From contig NZ_JABASZ010000032.1 in assembly GCF_012979275.1 (NCBI RefSeq), forward strand, positions 62,001-126,000: a stretch of 64,000 nucleotides of DNA, written 5' to 3'. Positions 51,186-61,420 of this stretch are shown here, in pieces (position 1 is the first letter of the stretch; each line of letters opens with the position of its first letter). The translations under genes and the position numbers were made by a program. This stretch comes from Pseudopontixanthobacter vadosimaris. GTDB taxonomy: Bacteria > Pseudomonadota > Alphaproteobacteria > Sphingomonadales > Sphingomonadaceae. A model generated the notes under the pieces. The model searched no databases. It saw only the letters and a program-made list of their open reading frames with translations, and was not told the DNA's origin.

Positions 51186-53329
51186 ATGCGCCTTTCACCC
51201 TCGATCCTGTGGATGATTGGTCGGCGTCCGGCGACTTGCTGGACACCCGCTTCACGGTGCCCGGCATGCGCTGCGCCGGTTGCATCGCCAAGATCGAGCG
51301 GGGGCTCGCCGAACTGCCGGAGGTCGGTTCGGCGCGCGTCAACTTCTCCGCCAAACGCGTCGCTGTCCGGCATTCGCCCGCATTGACAGAAGACGGCCTG
51401 GTTGCCGCGCTGCGCAGCCTGGGTTTCGAGGCCGAAAGGGCCGACGCCAACCCGCTGGCTTCCGACGAGAAGGAAACAAGGGCGCTGCTGAGATCGCTTG
51501 CGGTTGCAGGCTTCGGCATGATGAACATCATGCTGCTATCGGTTGCCGTCTGGTCCGGCGCGGGCGGCGTAACGCGTGACCTGTTCCATTGGTTGTCCGC
51601 GCTTATCGCCATCCCGGTCGTGGCCTATGCGGGCCGTCCGTTCTTCGCGTCTGCGGCAATGGCGCTACGATACCGGCGCACCAACATGGACGTGCCGATT
51701 TCCATCGGTGTCCTGCTGGCCACCGCGCTCAGCCTGTATGAAACCGCGACCGGCGGCGAACATGCCTATTTCGATGGCGCGGTGATGCTGCTGTTCTTCC
51801 TGCTGTGCGGCCGCGCATTGGATGCCATGATGCGGAACCGAACGCGTGCCGGGATCGGCGCACTGCTGGGCCGGATGGGCAGAAGCGCCAGCGTGGTGCA
51901 GCGCGACGGCAGCCTGAAGCGCGTGGATGCAGGCGATCTGGAACCCGGCATGCTGATGTCGGTCGCTGCGGGCGAGGCGCTGGCAGCGGATGGCACGGTA
52001 GAAGGTCGGGGTTCAGGCCAATTCGGCGCGATCGACAATTCGATGCTGACGGGCGAAAGCACACCTGTGTCGGTGTCTGCCGGTGAACAGGTGTATGCCG
52101 GTGCCATCAACATGCTCGGCCCGCTAACGGTGCGGATCACGGCGGTCGCGGAAAACACGGCCATAGCCGAGATCGCCCGGCTGATGGACGAGGCGGGCCA
52201 GTCCCGCTCCCGCTATGTCCGCATCGCCGATCGCGCATCGCGGCTATACGCGCCCGCCGTGCATACGCTGGCCGCCCTTTCCTTCGCTGGCTGGATGATT
52301 GCCGGGGCGGGCATTCACCAATCGCTCGTCATCGCCATTGCCGTGCTGATCATCACCTGCCCGTGCGCGATGGGTCTTGCCGTGCCAGCCGCGCAGGTGG
52401 TGGCCAGCAACACCCTGGTCCGGCGCGGCCTGCTGGTGAAGGACGGAAGCGCGCTCGAACGGCTGGCCGAAGTGGACATGGCGTTGTTCGACAAGACCGG
52501 CACGCTGACATTGGGCGAACCCCGGCCCGACCTGTCCGCGCTTGGCGCTAGGGAACGCAGCGTCGTGCTCGCTCTGGCTCAGCACAGTCGCCATCCCTTG
52601 AGCCAGGGGCTAACTGCCAGCCTGACGGCGCAGGGCGTCGTTCCGGCGCAGGTCGAGAACATTCAGGAGAACGCCGGTGAAGGCATTACCGGATACTGGA
52701 ATGGTAGCCTCGTTTCCATCGGGCGCGCTTCTGCGCAGGGCGCCGCGCTGGCCAGCGAACTTGCCATAGGCGATGAAAGCTGGACGGTCCGCTTTTCCGA
52801 TCCACTGCGCGGCGATGCCGCGGAAACAGTCACCAGCCTCGCATCCATCGGCGTTGAATCGGCCATCCTGTCGGGCGACCGCGATACCGCTGTGAAGGCG
52901 ACGGCCGACGCGCTCGGCCTGAGGGCTTTGTCGGCCATGACACCCGCTGACAAGCTCGCGGAACTGAACCGGCTGAAAGAGGCAGGTCACCGCCCCCTGA
53001 TGGTCGGCGATGGCCTGAATGACGGGCCGGCGCTGGCCGCCGCCCATGCCTCCATCGCGCCCGGAACCGCCAGCGATGTCAGCCAGCAGGCGGCGGATGC
53101 CGTCTTCATCGGCGAACGGCTCGCGCCCGTTGCACTGGCCGTAAGGGTCGCGCGTGCCACCATGCGGATCGTCCGTCAGAACTTCGTGCTTGCCATCGGT
53201 TACAACATCCTCGCCGTGCCGCTCGCCATTGCCGGACTGGTCACCCCGATCATCGCCGCGATTGCGATGTCGTGCAGCTCGATCATCGTGGTCGCCAATT
53301 CGCTGCGCCTTGCGCGAGTCGCGAAATGA
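51182..53329 (+). CDS. ccoI: Copper-translocating P-type ATPase for cbb3 maturation
   Basis: 715 aa from a GTG at 51182 (4-nt overlap). An N-terminal heavy-metal domain GMRCAGCIAKIERGL, eight predicted helices, SMLTGESTPVS (actuator), ITCPCAMGLAVPA (CPC copper site), LFDKTGTLTLGEP (phosphorylated Asp) and MVGDGLNDGPAL (hinge). The CcoI/FixI (CopA2) group exports copper at low rate to the periplasm for the oxidase. Confidence 0.95.
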   Translation: MNAPFTLDPVDDWSASGDLLDTRFTVPGMRCAGCIAKIERGLAELPEVGSARVNFSAKRVAVRHSPALTEDGLVAALRSLGFEAERADANPLASDEKETRALLRSLAVAGFGMMNIMLLSVAVWSGAGGVTRDLFHWLSALIAIPVVAYAGRPFFASAAMALRYRRTNMDVPISIGVLLATALSLYETATGGEHAYFDGAVMLLFFLLCGRALDAMMRNRTRAGIGALLGRMGRSASVVQRDGSLKRVDAGDLEPGMLMSVAAGEALAADGTVEGRGSGQFGAIDNSMLTGESTPVSVSAGEQVYAGAINMLGPLTVRITAVAENTAIAEIARLMDEAGQSRSRYVRIADRASRLYAPAVHTLAALSFAGWMIAGAGIHQSLVIAIAVLIITCPCAMGLAVPAAQVVASNTLVRRGLLVKDGSALERLAEVDMALFDKTGTLTLGEPRPDLSALGARERSVVLALAQHSRHPLSQGLTASLTAQGVVPAQVENIQENAGEGITGYWNGSLVSIGRASAQGAALASELAIGDESWTVRFSDPLRGDAAETVTSLASIGVESAILSGDRDTAVKATADALGLRALSAMTPADKLAELNRLKEAGHRPLMVGDGLNDGPALAAAHASIAPGTASDVSQQAADAVFIGERLAPVALAVRVARATMRIVRQNFVLAIGYNILAVPLAIAGLVTPIIAAIAMSCSSIIVVANSLRLARVAK

Positions 53330-53529
53330 CCGGCCTCGCCTTTCTCATACCCGTCGCATTGGGACTGGGGCTGCTCGGCCTGGGATTCTTCTTCTGGACG
53401 ATGAAGGACGGGCAATATGACGATCTGGACGGCGCCGCCCATCGCATCCTGATCGAAGACGAGGATGAGGACGGTGTGCGTGGTACCGCTTCCGATACCG
53501 CCGCATCATCCCGCAAACCCACACGATAG
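53326..53529 (+). CDS. ccoS: cbb3 maturation protein CcoS
   Basis: 67 aa, 4-nt overlap with ccoI. One membrane helix (IPVALGLGLLGLGFFFWTM) followed by KDGQYDDLDGAAHRIL, the CcoS signature. Needed for haem and copper insertion in other species. Ends the coupled ccoGHIS set. Confidence 0.92.
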   Translation: MTGLAFLIPVALGLGLLGLGFFFWTMKDGQYDDLDGAAHRILIEDEDEDGVRGTASDTAASSRKPTR

Positions 53530-53538
53530 GAGTGTAAG

Positions 53539-53814
53539 ATGCCTCTCTGGTTTTTCCCGGCCCTGATCGGAGCGTTCGCCATCGTCAGCCTGGTTGCAGG
53601 CATATGGCTTCTTCTCCATCTGCCAGCAGTCATCGAGTTGTTTTCCCGCGGCAACGATCTGGTTCGTGGGCGGGCCCGGCGAACAGCATCGCCGAAAGCT
53701 GTCTGGATAGCGCTTATCCTGTTCAATATCGGCTGGATCGCCTGTATCCTGATCTATAGTTTCGCAATCGGTGGGGATGCAGGTCCACTGACGAATGCCG
53801 CAGCGGGATCGTAG
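53539..53814 (+). CDS. Small two-helix membrane protein after ccoS
   Basis: 91 aa, AGGAG before the ATG, 9 nt after ccoS. Helices at about residues 4-28 (FFPALIGAFAIVSLVAGIWL) and 55-75. No family recognised. Possibly co-transcribed with the cbb3 assembly genes. Confidence 0.65.
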   Translation: MPLWFFPALIGAFAIVSLVAGIWLLLHLPAVIELFSRGNDLVRGRARRTASPKAVWIALILFNIGWIACILIYSFAIGGDAGPLTNAAAGS

Positions 53815-53854
53815 CCAGGCTGATTGGTGGAACGGCATTCGACGACCATTCAGG

Positions 53855-53935
53855 GCGGAGGCGGTGCCAGTGCGGTTCATCACCCGGTTTCGGCCTCAGC
53901 TTTTCACGAGTCCCGATGCGGCTAAAATCTGGCAT
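53855..53935 (-). pseudogene. Fossil: first 27 codons of an integrase
   Basis: From the ATG at 53935 the minus strand encodes PDFSRIGTREKLRPKPGDEP followed by HWHRLR, nearly the same as the start of the island integrase (PDLSRIGDRERLKPKSGDEP, then HWHRLR). After this the similarity ends and the frame continues as unrelated sequence to 53723, over the end of the 91-aa gene. A deletion removed the rest of the integrase and its island. Confidence 0.8.
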
Positions 53936-53970
53936 CCGCGATCGCTATCCTGGTATTTATCAGGAAAGCA

Positions 53971-54010
53971 TCGAAAACCTGGGTGGACAGCGGCAAACCG
54001 GCGGACATCA
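53971..54010 (-). repeat. Integrase-upstream repeat, copy 3
   Basis: Contains CTGGGTGGACAGCGGCAAA and CCGGCGGACATCA, aligned with copy 1 (30611-30667) and in the same place relative to the integrase start and the tRNA-like end. Confidence 0.7.
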
Positions 54011-54070
54011 GATATTGTTTTCGATAGCATTCTTCTTTTTGTGTGACTCATGACTCCCGCATTCGAATTC

Positions 54071-54113
54071 TTCACTACTGGACTCGCAAGTTCAATCCTT
54101 GCCGCGCCAGTCA
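54071..54113 (+). other. Degenerate tRNA-Val 3' end: fossil attachment site
   Basis: TTCACTA at the anticodon-loop position, a T-arm GCAAG-TTCAATC-CTTGC with compensated stem changes, then CGCGCCA and a mutated CCA end. It aligns with the 30722-30771 fragment but has lost two bases in the anticodon/variable region. Not a functional tRNA. With the integrase fossil it marks an old island end. Confidence 0.7.
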
Positions 54114-54149
54114 TTGGCTGACGGGGAATGCCGGACTGGTCGCCGCCTT

Positions 54150-55580
54150 TCAGCCTGCCTTTCGGCGCTTTGACGGGGGCGCGGCGCCTTCTGCCGGGAT
54201 CGCGAAACTTCGCGCATATTCACCAAGGCTGTTCGTGATGTCTGCCTCGCTCAGCCCGAATTGTTCGAGGCTGTACCGGTGCGGTTTCTGTTTAAGCCTG
54301 CGCGAGCGGGCAACATAGGCTTCCATCGCGGGCTGCGCCGGTTCCATCTCCATGTCCAGAAAGGCATAGATTCGCGCCATCGTGCCGCGCCAGTCCCGGT
54401 CCATGTCGGCGAATTGCACATCCATCATGCGCTCGGCAGGGATGCTTTCCCGCGCCTTTCGCATCCGGGTGATTTCCAGTTCGGTCTTCCGCAGCCATTC
54501 CCGCCCGATGTCGGCCGGGTGGACGGAATCGGAATAGATGATCGTCTGATTCCAGGCGAGGCTGGCGGCGCTGCCCACCACCGCCTTCGGGTCGCGGTGC
54601 GTGAAGATCAGCCGCGCATCGGGAAACACGTTCAGCAGGGCCGGCAGATCCAGCATGTGCTGCGGTGTCTTCATGATCCACCGGCGGATGCTCGATATCT
54701 GCTGCGACCAGCCGATCAGCCGCAGCAGGTCCGCCATGTAACGATAGGCGGGTGTCGCATCCGTTTCCTCGCACCAGCGGCCATAGGTCGGCACCTGCCA
54801 CTGCGCCTCGTGCTTCATGCCATACATGCTGGCGACCAGCAGGCCGAGTTCCTCTTCCGGCTCGTACGGGCCGGTCGGATGGATCGACAGGGTGCGCGGG
54901 TTCGCAAGGCGCGCGACCTTCATGATCCTGGCGGCGAGGATCGGCCTGGAATCGCGCGTGGAGGGATCCTCGAACTCCGGGCGCGGAACCGGGCTGATCG
55001 TTTCGAAACTGCGCATGTGCGAAAACCGGTGATCGCTCGCCAGCAGGCGGTGCAGGCGGGTCGTTCCGGACCGCATCGGCCCGACGATGACCACCGGTCG
55101 CCTGACCGGGCGGGCGAGGATTTCGGGATGCCGCGCAAACCACATCTGCGCCCAGAGCCTGTCCACCAGCACTTTCTGGAACTGCTGCTGGGCGGCGATT
55201 TCGCCCGCTGCGTTCAGCCTCGCTTCGCCATTCACCGATTCCAGCAGGATATCGAAAGGCTTCAGGAACCAGTCGTCCCCGAAATCGTCCAGTCCGGCCT
55301 GTGCCGCAGCCCTGTCCAGCAGCACCTGCCGCTCGAGGTGCACCGGATCCAGCCAGCCCAGCCGCCGGCCCGCGCGGATGGCACCGTCGAGAATGTCGAT
55401 GAAGCGGGCGCGCTGCGGCGGAAGGGCATGTATCCGTTGCAAATCGTCTCGCCAGTTCAGCAGCCGTAGTTGGTGCTGCTCGCTGCCAGAGCGTGCGCCC
55501 GGCGTCCAGCCCCTGCCAATTTGTCCGCTATTTGCAGGGTGGACAAGGCCGCCTGCCTGTCCAATAGCACCGCCATGCAT
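54150..55580 (-). CDS. Sulfotransferase-family P-loop protein
   Basis: Up to 476 aa. [20 protein letters not shown] is the PAPS phosphate-binding loop and [16 protein letters not shown] the 3'-phosphate site; the family helical N-terminal part ([10 protein letters not shown], then [13 protein letters not shown]) precedes it. The start is unclear: the ATG at 55580 overlaps the divergent serS start by 6 nt, leaving no serS promoter, so translation probably begins further in. A second frame beginning TTG near 55544 ([20 protein letters not shown]) looks protein-like but stops after about 30 codons, raising the possibility of a frameshift near the 5' end. Substrate unknown. Confidence 0.8.
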   Translation of the reverse strand: MHGGAIGQAGGLVHPANSGQIGRGWTPGARSGSEQHQLRLLNWRDDLQRIHALPPQRARFIDILDGAIRAGRRLGWLDPVHLERQVLLDRAAAQAGLDDFGDDWFLKPFDILLESVNGEARLNAAGEIAAQQQFQKVLVDRLWAQMWFARHPEILARPVRRPVVIVGPMRSGTTRLHRLLASDHRFSHMRSFETISPVPRPEFEDPSTRDSRPILAARIMKVARLANPRTLSIHPTGPYEPEEELGLLVASMYGMKHEAQWQVPTYGRWCEETDATPAYRYMADLLRLIGWSQQISSIRRWIMKTPQHMLDLPALLNVFPDARLIFTHRDPKAVVGSAASLAWNQTIIYSDSVHPADIGREWLRKTELEITRMRKARESIPAERMMDVQFADMDRDWRGTMARIYAFLDMEMEPAQPAMEAYVARSRRLKQKPHRYSLEQFGLSEADITNSLGEYARSFAIPAEGAAPPSKRRKAG

Positions 55581-56861
55581 GATATACGTGTGATCCGCGA
55601 GAATCCCGAGGCTTTCGATCAGGGCCTCGCACGGCGCGGTGCCGCCGCCGGAGCCGCCGAAATCCTTGAACTGGACAGTCGCCGGCGTGCGGTGGCGACC
55701 CGGATGCAGGAAGCGCAGGGTCGCCGCAACGAGGCGAGCAAGGCCATCGGGCAGGCCATGGCGAAGGGCGAAACCGAACTGGCCGACGCCTTGAAAACGG
55801 AAGTGGCCGAATTGAAGCAGGCGCTACCGGGGCTTGAGGACGAGGACCGGCAGCTTTCCGCAGATTTGGCCGAACGCCTCGCGGCCCTGCCCAATCTCCC
55901 GGCGGATGACGTGCCGGACGGCGCCGACGAGAGCGCGAATGTCGAACAGGCACGCTGGGGGGATCGCCGTCAATTCGCCTTCACCCCGCGCGAACATGCC
56001 GATATCGGCCCGCCGCTGGGGATGGATTTCGACACCGGTGCACAGATCTCCGGCGCACGTTTTACCTTTCTCAAAGGCCCGATGGCCCGGCTGCACCGCG
56101 CTCTGGGCCAGTTCATGCTCGACATGCAGGTGACGCAGAACGGTTTTACTGAATGCGCCCCGCCCCTGCTGGTGCGCGGCGAAGCTGCCTTCGGCACTGG
56201 CCAGCTGCCGAAATTTGCCGACGATCTGTTCCAGACCACGGACGGCCGCTGGCTGATCCCCACGGCCGAGGTCAGCCTGACCAACGCCGTGCAGGGCGCG
56301 ATACTGGATGACAATGCCCTGCCGATGCGTCTGACGGCACTGACGCAATGTTTCCGCAGCGAAGCCGGTGCCGCGGGCCGTGATACGCGCGGTTTCATCC
56401 GCCAGCACCAATTCGAGAAGGTGGAACTGGTCAGCATCGTCCGGCCCGAGGACAGCGAAGCGGAGCACGAGCGGATGACGGCCGCCGCCGAAGGCGTGTT
56501 GCAGGCCCTGAACCTGCCCTATCGGCGAATGCTGCTCTGCACCGGGGACATGGGCTTCACCGCGCGCAAGACCTTCGATCTGGAAGTCTGGCTGCCGGGG
56601 CAGGATGCCTGGCGCGAGATTTCCAGCATTTCCGACACCGGCGATTTTCAGGCGCGGCGGATGAACGCCCGCTATCGACCGGCGGGCGATGCGGGCAGGA
56701 ACACCGCTTTCGTGCATACGCTGAACGGGTCGGGCCTGGCTGTTGGCCGGACGCTGGTCGCCGTGCTGGAAAATTACCAGCAGGAGGATGGCTCGATTGA
56801 CATTCCGGACGCTCTTGCCCCTTACATGGGCGGAACGACGAAGCTGGAGGCGATCGACTGA
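55575..56861 (+). CDS. serS: Seryl-tRNA synthetase
   Basis: 428 aa from the ATG at 55575. N-terminal coiled-coil arm (about 30-110) for tRNA-Ser, then class II motifs: the dimer-interface motif 1 region, [20 protein letters not shown] (motif 2) and [20 protein letters not shown] (motif 3). Essential charging of tRNA-Ser. It is followed by surE with a TGATG overlap. Confidence 0.96.
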   Translation: MHDIRVIRENPEAFDQGLARRGAAAGAAEILELDSRRRAVATRMQEAQGRRNEASKAIGQAMAKGETELADALKTEVAELKQALPGLEDEDRQLSADLAERLAALPNLPADDVPDGADESANVEQARWGDRRQFAFTPREHADIGPPLGMDFDTGAQISGARFTFLKGPMARLHRALGQFMLDMQVTQNGFTECAPPLLVRGEAAFGTGQLPKFADDLFQTTDGRWLIPTAEVSLTNAVQGAILDDNALPMRLTALTQCFRSEAGAAGRDTRGFIRQHQFEKVELVSIVRPEDSEAEHERMTAAAEGVLQALNLPYRRMLLCTGDMGFTARKTFDLEVWLPGQDAWREISSISDTGDFQARRMNARYRPAGDAGRNTAFVHTLNGSGLAVGRTLVAVLENYQQEDGSIDIPDALAPYMGGTTKLEAID

Positions 56862-57637
56862 TGCGCATTCTCGTCACCAATGACGATGGCATCCACGCCC
56901 CGGGCATCGAATTCCTGGAAGAAATCGCCCGGGAAATGAGCGACGATGTCTGGGTCTGCGCGCCGAGCGAGGAACAGTCGGGCGCCGGCCATTCGCTCAC
57001 CCTCAACCGTCCGGTGCGCCTGCACAAGCATGGGGAACGCCGCTTCGCCGTCAGCGGCACGCCGACCGATTCGGTGATGATGGTGTTGCGGATGGTGATG
57101 ACGGAGGAACGCGGCGGCCCGCCCGACCTGATCCTGTCGGGCATCAATCGCGGCGCGAACCTTGCCGATGACATCACTTATTCCGGCACGGTTTCCGCCG
57201 CTGTGGAGGGCGCACTTGCCGGTATCCGCTCCATCGCGCTGAGCCAGGTCCATTCGCGCGAAAGCCACGGGGAGGATATTCCTTTCGCCGCTGCGCGGGC
57301 ATGGGCGGTACGCGCGATCGAGCCGCTGCTCGACACTCCCTTGCCCGAGCGTACGCTGATCAACATCAATTTCCCGCCGATTGCCGCCGACGCGGTGCAG
57401 GGCATTCGCGTCTGCCGGCAGGGTTTCCACGATTATTCGCGCGGATCGGTGGTCGTGGGACGTGACCCGCGCGGCTATCCCTATTACTGGTTCGGCCTCA
57501 ATGCGATCGAGCATTCGCTGGATCGTGGCACCGATCTGGAGTCCATCGACGATGGCTACGTTTCCGTGACGCCGCTGCAGCTCGATCTGACGCATCATGC
57601 CTCGCTCGGTGCGCTCGCCGACAGATACGCTTCCTGA
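56861..57637 (+). CDS. surE: 5'/3'-nucleotidase SurE
   Basis: 258 aa. [16 protein letters not shown] carries the metal-binding Asp pair, and LSGINRGANLADDITYSGT is the second SurE signature. Hydrolyses nucleoside monophosphates in stress and stationary phase. The serS-surE-M23 gene order is common in alphaproteobacteria; both junctions here are 1-nt overlaps. Confidence 0.95.
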   Translation: MRILVTNDDGIHAPGIEFLEEIAREMSDDVWVCAPSEEQSGAGHSLTLNRPVRLHKHGERRFAVSGTPTDSVMMVLRMVMTEERGGPPDLILSGINRGANLADDITYSGTVSAAVEGALAGIRSIALSQVHSRESHGEDIPFAAARAWAVRAIEPLLDTPLPERTLININFPPIAADAVQGIRVCRQGFHDYSRGSVVVGRDPRGYPYYWFGLNAIEHSLDRGTDLESIDDGYVSVTPLQLDLTHHASLGALADRYAS

Positions 57638-58419
57638 TGCGGTATCTCGCTCCCCTCGCGGCTCTCGCCACGATTGCGGCGGTCCCTGTTCATGCGGTCG
57701 ATCCGGCGACGGAAACCACTCATGTCGTCGAGGAGGGCGAGACGCTGAACGGCATCGCCAACCGGGCGCGGGTTCCGGCCGCCGTCATTGCTGCGGCGAA
57801 TGGCTTGCAGGAGCCTTATGCCGTCCGCCTGGGACAGGAACTGGTGATTCCGCGCCAGCGTTCGCACCAGGTGCGCGAGGGCGAAACCGGCCTGTCCATC
57901 GCGCGGCGTTACGGCGTGCCGTTCGCAAATATCGCCATTGCCAACCGGCTGGAGGAACCGCATGAGGTTCGCACCGGGCAGGTTCTGATCATCCCCGCCG
58001 TGCTGAAGGCGCCGCAACGTGTCGCAACCCGCGAAAGACCGTATTTCCGCGCCCCGCATGATGGAAAGATCATGCTCGACTTCGCGTTGCGCCCCGATGG
58101 CGGTGGCCATGACGGGCTGGATTATGCCGCCAATGCGGGCGACATGGTGCGCGCCGCAGCCAGCGGCACGGTTGTTTTCGCAGGGGCGGAGGCGGAGCGG
58201 TTCGGCCGCATGGTAGTCATCGACCATGGTCAGGGCTGGCGCAGCGTCTACGGTCATCTGGAACGGATCACGGTCGCCACGGGCGATGTCGTCAAGACAG
58301 GTGAACGCGTCGGCATCGCGGGCGATGCGGGCGACGCCGAACGGGTCGAGCTGCATTTCGAACTGCGGCACGCCGGCCGGCCTGTCGACCCGGCACCGCT
58401 GCTCGCAAGCGAAAGCTGA
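57637..58419 (+). CDS. LysM and M23-type peptidoglycan protein (NlpD/EnvC-like)
   Basis: 260 aa. Signal peptide (about 1-21), two LysM repeats (about 27-71 and 73-117; TLNGIANRARVPAAVIAAAN and its second copy), then an M23 domain. HDGLDYAA holds the His-x3-Asp zinc site and VYGHLERI the next His, but the last motif reads VELHFELR where active LytM-type enzymes have HLHFE, so the first catalytic His is Glu. Like NlpD and EnvC it may activate amidases and not cleave itself. Confidence 0.88.
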   Translation: MRYLAPLAALATIAAVPVHAVDPATETTHVVEEGETLNGIANRARVPAAVIAAANGLQEPYAVRLGQELVIPRQRSHQVREGETGLSIARRYGVPFANIAIANRLEEPHEVRTGQVLIIPAVLKAPQRVATRERPYFRAPHDGKIMLDFALRPDGGGHDGLDYAANAGDMVRAAASGTVVFAGAEAERFGRMVVIDHGQGWRSVYGHLERITVATGDVVKTGERVGIAGDAGDAERVELHFELRHAGRPVDPAPLLASES

Positions 58420-58433
58420 AGGCTGCTTCACGC

Positions 58434-59552
58434 ATGAGCCGAACCAAGCCGCAGAAACCGTCGGCAAAGCGCGTTCCGACGAGCGGGCCGAAGGGACGGG
58501 CGATGGTCGGCCCCGGCCCCCAGCCGCTGCGAAGAGCCGTCAAGGTCCCGGTCTGGGGCGATCTGGGGATCCGCCTCGGCCTGGCCATCCTCCTCGTCAT
58601 GATCGTGGTGATGATCCACTGGTGGGACCGCGACGGGCTGGTCGACAATCTGGATGGCGAGGTCAGCTTTTCCGACGTCGTCTATTTCACGATGATCTCG
58701 ATCACGACGACGGGTTTCGGCGACATCGCCCCGATCACCGATCGGGCGCGCATGGTCGAGGCGATCATCGTGACCCCGATCCGCTTTGCCGTCTTTTTCA
58801 TTTTCGTCGGGACGGCCTATAATTTCATCATCAAGCGCAGCTGGGAGAAGTGGCGCATGGCCCGCATTCAGGAAGAGCTGAACGACCATATCGTCGTGCT
58901 CGGCTATGGCATATCCGGCTCCGAAGCCGTGGCGGAACTGATCGAACGAGGGACGGACACCAGCTGCATCGTGGTGATCGACGGTGACGAGGAACGCCTC
59001 GCCCATGCCGAATCGCTGGGCTGCGCGGTAATGGCTGCCGATTCCACCCGTGACGACACCTTGCGTGCGGTGCGGATCGACCGCGCCGCCAATGTGCTGG
59101 TATCCGCAGGGCGGGACGATACCTCGATCCTGATCGTGCTCACCGTGCGCCACCTTGCGCCCAACGTGCCGATCTCCGTGGTCGTGCGGGCCAGCGACAA
59201 TGAATTGCTGGCGCGGCAGGCGGGGGCGAACAATGTCATCAACCCGGTGCGTTTCACCGGCCTGCTGCTGGCCGGAAGCGCCAAGGGCGCGCATATTTCG
59301 GAATATCTCGCCGATCTCGCCAGCGTGGCAGGCAGGGTCCAGCTGATCGAACGCGAAGTAAAGCCCGAGGAATGCGGCCAGCCGATAAACGAACTCTCGA
59401 CCGGCGGGCGCGGCTTGCGGGTCTACAGGAACGGCAAGGCGCTGGGTTTCTGGGAAGCGGAATGCCAGACGCTGCAAACCGGCGATGTCGTGGTCGAGAT
59501 CGTGCCCACACCGAACGGGCATGCGCATGGCGATGGGCCGACCTCGCTCTGA
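58434..59552 (+). CDS. Potassium channel family protein with RCK (TrkA-N) domain
   Basis: 372 aa. Two membrane helices around the pore TMISITTTGFGDIAP (selectivity filter TTGFGD), then an RCK/TrkA-N Rossmann domain starting HIVVLGYGISGSEAVAEL near 152 and a C-terminal regulatory part. Kch/MthK-like architecture for regulated K+ (or other cation) flux. 14 nt after the M23 gene. Confidence 0.9.
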   Translation: MSRTKPQKPSAKRVPTSGPKGRAMVGPGPQPLRRAVKVPVWGDLGIRLGLAILLVMIVVMIHWWDRDGLVDNLDGEVSFSDVVYFTMISITTTGFGDIAPITDRARMVEAIIVTPIRFAVFFIFVGTAYNFIIKRSWEKWRMARIQEELNDHIVVLGYGISGSEAVAELIERGTDTSCIVVIDGDEERLAHAESLGCAVMAADSTRDDTLRAVRIDRAANVLVSAGRDDTSILIVLTVRHLAPNVPISVVVRASDNELLARQAGANNVINPVRFTGLLLAGSAKGAHISEYLADLASVAGRVQLIEREVKPEECGQPINELSTGGRGLRVYRNGKALGFWEAECQTLQTGDVVVEIVPTPNGHAHGDGPTSL

Positions 59553-59561
59553 TCCGCCGCG

Positions 59562-59930
59562 TCAGCGGAGCAGGTAGAACACTCCGCCCATGGCGAGATA
59601 GGCCAGCATCCAGTAGAGCGCGTCGCGCAATGCCAGCGCACGGCGGACCCGGCGGCGGTTGTACCCGCTCCACAAGGCCGGGATGACGAAAGCCAGCGCG
59701 AGACCGCCCGACATCATCGGGAAAAGCCACCATTTCGCAGGATCGATCCGCGCGAACATGTGCCCCATCATCGCAGCGGTAACCAGCAGCAGCAGGAAAT
59801 TCACCGCCTCCACCACACGGGGGTCGCGCCCCCAACGCACGCCGCGCCGATTGCGTCTATAGAAGACGAACGCCACGACCTGCGCGGCGACGGCAGCCAG
59901 AAATACTGCCAACCAGTTCACTGGGCCCAT
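59562..59930 (-). CDS. Small integral membrane protein, DUF1761-like
   Basis: 122 aa from the ATG at 59930. Four hydrophobic helices; NWLAVFLAAVAAQVVAFVFY at the start resembles DUF1761 proteins. Function unknown. Convergent with the channel gene (9-nt gap) and divergent from rimO. Confidence 0.65.
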   Translation of the reverse strand: MGPVNWLAVFLAAVAAQVVAFVFYRRNRRGVRWGRDPRVVEAVNFLLLLVTAAMMGHMFARIDPAKWWLFPMMSGGLALAFVIPALWSGYNRRRVRRALALRDALYWMLAYLAMGGVFYLLR

Positions 59931-60001
59931 AATCGACCGGTCCTTCAAGCACCCGCGAGGCTGGCGAAAAGCCGCACATGGGTGTAAGGGCGCGACGATC
60001 C

Positions 60002-61420
60002 ATGGACAACACACTTACCATTCGCCCCGCCAGGGTGCCAGACACGAAGAGAATCGGCATGGTCAGCCTCGGCTGCCCCAAGGCGCTGGTCGATTCCGAA
60101 CGCATTCTGACGCGCCTGCGTAGCGACGGTTACGCGATGAGCCCGGATTACGCCGGTGCCGATGTCGTGCTGGTGAACACCTGCGGCTTCCTCGATTCCG
60201 CCAAGGAAGAAAGCCTTGCCGCCATCGGCGAGGCGATTGCGGAAAACGGCCGCGTAATCGTGACCGGATGCATGGGCGAGGACGCCGTCGCCATCCGTGC
60301 CGCCCATCCGGCAGTTCTGGCCGTCACCGGCGCGCATCAATATGAACAGGTGGTCGAGGCCGTTCACGCCGCGGCCCCGCCGGCACAGGGGCCGTATATC
60401 GACCTGATCCCGCAGGCGGCATTCGATGACGCCGGCGTGAAGCTGACCCCGCGCCATTACAGCTATCTGAAAATTTCCGAAGGCTGCAACCATTCCTGCG
60501 CCTTCTGCATCATCCCCGATCTGCGCGGCAAGCTGGCCAGCCGGCGGGTCGATGCGGTGCTGCGCGAGGCGGAGAAGCTGGTCGCCGCAGGCACGAAGGA
60601 ATTGCTGGTCATCAGCCAGGACACCAGCGCCTATGGCGTCGACATCCGCCACCAGCCGCGCGAATGGCACGGGCGCGAGGTTCGCGCGCATATGACCGAC
60701 CTGGCGCGGGAACTCGGGTCGCTGCGTACGGACAATGGCGCTCCGCCGTGGATCAGGCTGCATTACGTCTATCCCTATCCGCATGTGGATGCCGTCATTC
60801 CGCTGATGGCCGAAGGGCTGATCACTCCCTATCTCGACATTCCTTTCCAGCATGCCAGCCCGTCGGTGCTGCGCGCCATGAAGCGCCCGGCGAATGAAGC
60901 GAAGGTGCTGGAGCGCCTGAAAGGCTGGCGCGAAATCTGTCCTGAAATCGCGATCCGTTCCAGCTTCGTGGTGGGCTTCCCGGGTGAGACGGAGGATGAC
61001 TTCGCCTATCTGGTGGATTGGCTGGAGGAAGCGCGCCTCGATCGTGTGGGTGCCTTCCGCTTCGAGCCTGTCGAAGGCGCTGCGGCGAATCACCTGCCAG
61101 ATCCGGTGCCCGAAGCGGTGAAGGAAGAGCGGTTTGCCAGGTTGATGGAAGTGACCGCCCGGATTTCGGCGGAAAAGCTTGCCGCAAAGATCGGCCGGAC
61201 CCTGCCTGTCATACTGGATGAAGTGGGCGAACCGGACGAGGATGGCGACATCGGCGCGACCGGGCGAAGCCAGGCGGATGCACCCGAAATCGATGGGCAT
61301 GTCTTTCTCCGCAACGTTCCTGCCCATGTCCGCACCGGCGATATCGTTCAGGTCGAAGTGGAAGATGCCGACGAGCACGACCTGTTCGGCGTCATCCCGG
61401 GTTCCGATCGGTCAGCGTAA
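60002..61420 (+). CDS. rimO: Ribosomal protein S12 methylthiotransferase RimO
   Basis: 472 aa. An N-terminal MTTase domain ([41 protein letters not shown]) holds three cluster cysteines, the radical-SAM domain has [17 protein letters not shown], and a C-terminal TRAM domain ends the protein ([19 protein letters not shown]). Modifies Asp88 of S12. Its 3' end overlaps the convergent alkB gene by 9 nt. Confidence 0.96.
   Translation: MDNTLTIRPARVPDTKRIGMVSLGCPKALVDSERILTRLRSDGYAMSPDYAGADVVLVNTCGFLDSAKEESLAAIGEAIAENGRVIVTGCMGEDAVAIRAAHPAVLAVTGAHQYEQVVEAVHAAAPPAQGPYIDLIPQAAFDDAGVKLTPRHYSYLKISEGCNHSCAFCIIPDLRGKLASRRVDAVLREAEKLVAAGTKELLVISQDTSAYGVDIRHQPREWHGREVRAHMTDLARELGSLRTDNGAPPWIRLHYVYPYPHVDAVIPLMAEGLITPYLDIPFQHASPSVLRAMKRPANEAKVLERLKGWREICPEIAIRSSFVVGFPGETEDDFAYLVDWLEEARLDRVGAFRFEPVEGAAANHLPDPVPEAVKEERFARLMEVTARISAEKLAAKIGRTLPVILDEVGEPDEDGDIGATGRSQADAPEIDGHVFLRNVPAHVRTGDIVQVEVEDADEHDLFGVIPGSDRSA

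Noticed and set aside
54071-54113. Functional tRNA gene at 54.1 kb
   Set aside because: Only the T-arm is well formed; the 5' half, acceptor pairing and CCA are absent or mutated.
59945-61378. 477-aa minus-strand frame opposite rimO
   Set aside because: RimO has all cluster cysteines in the plus strand; the antisense frame shows no domain.
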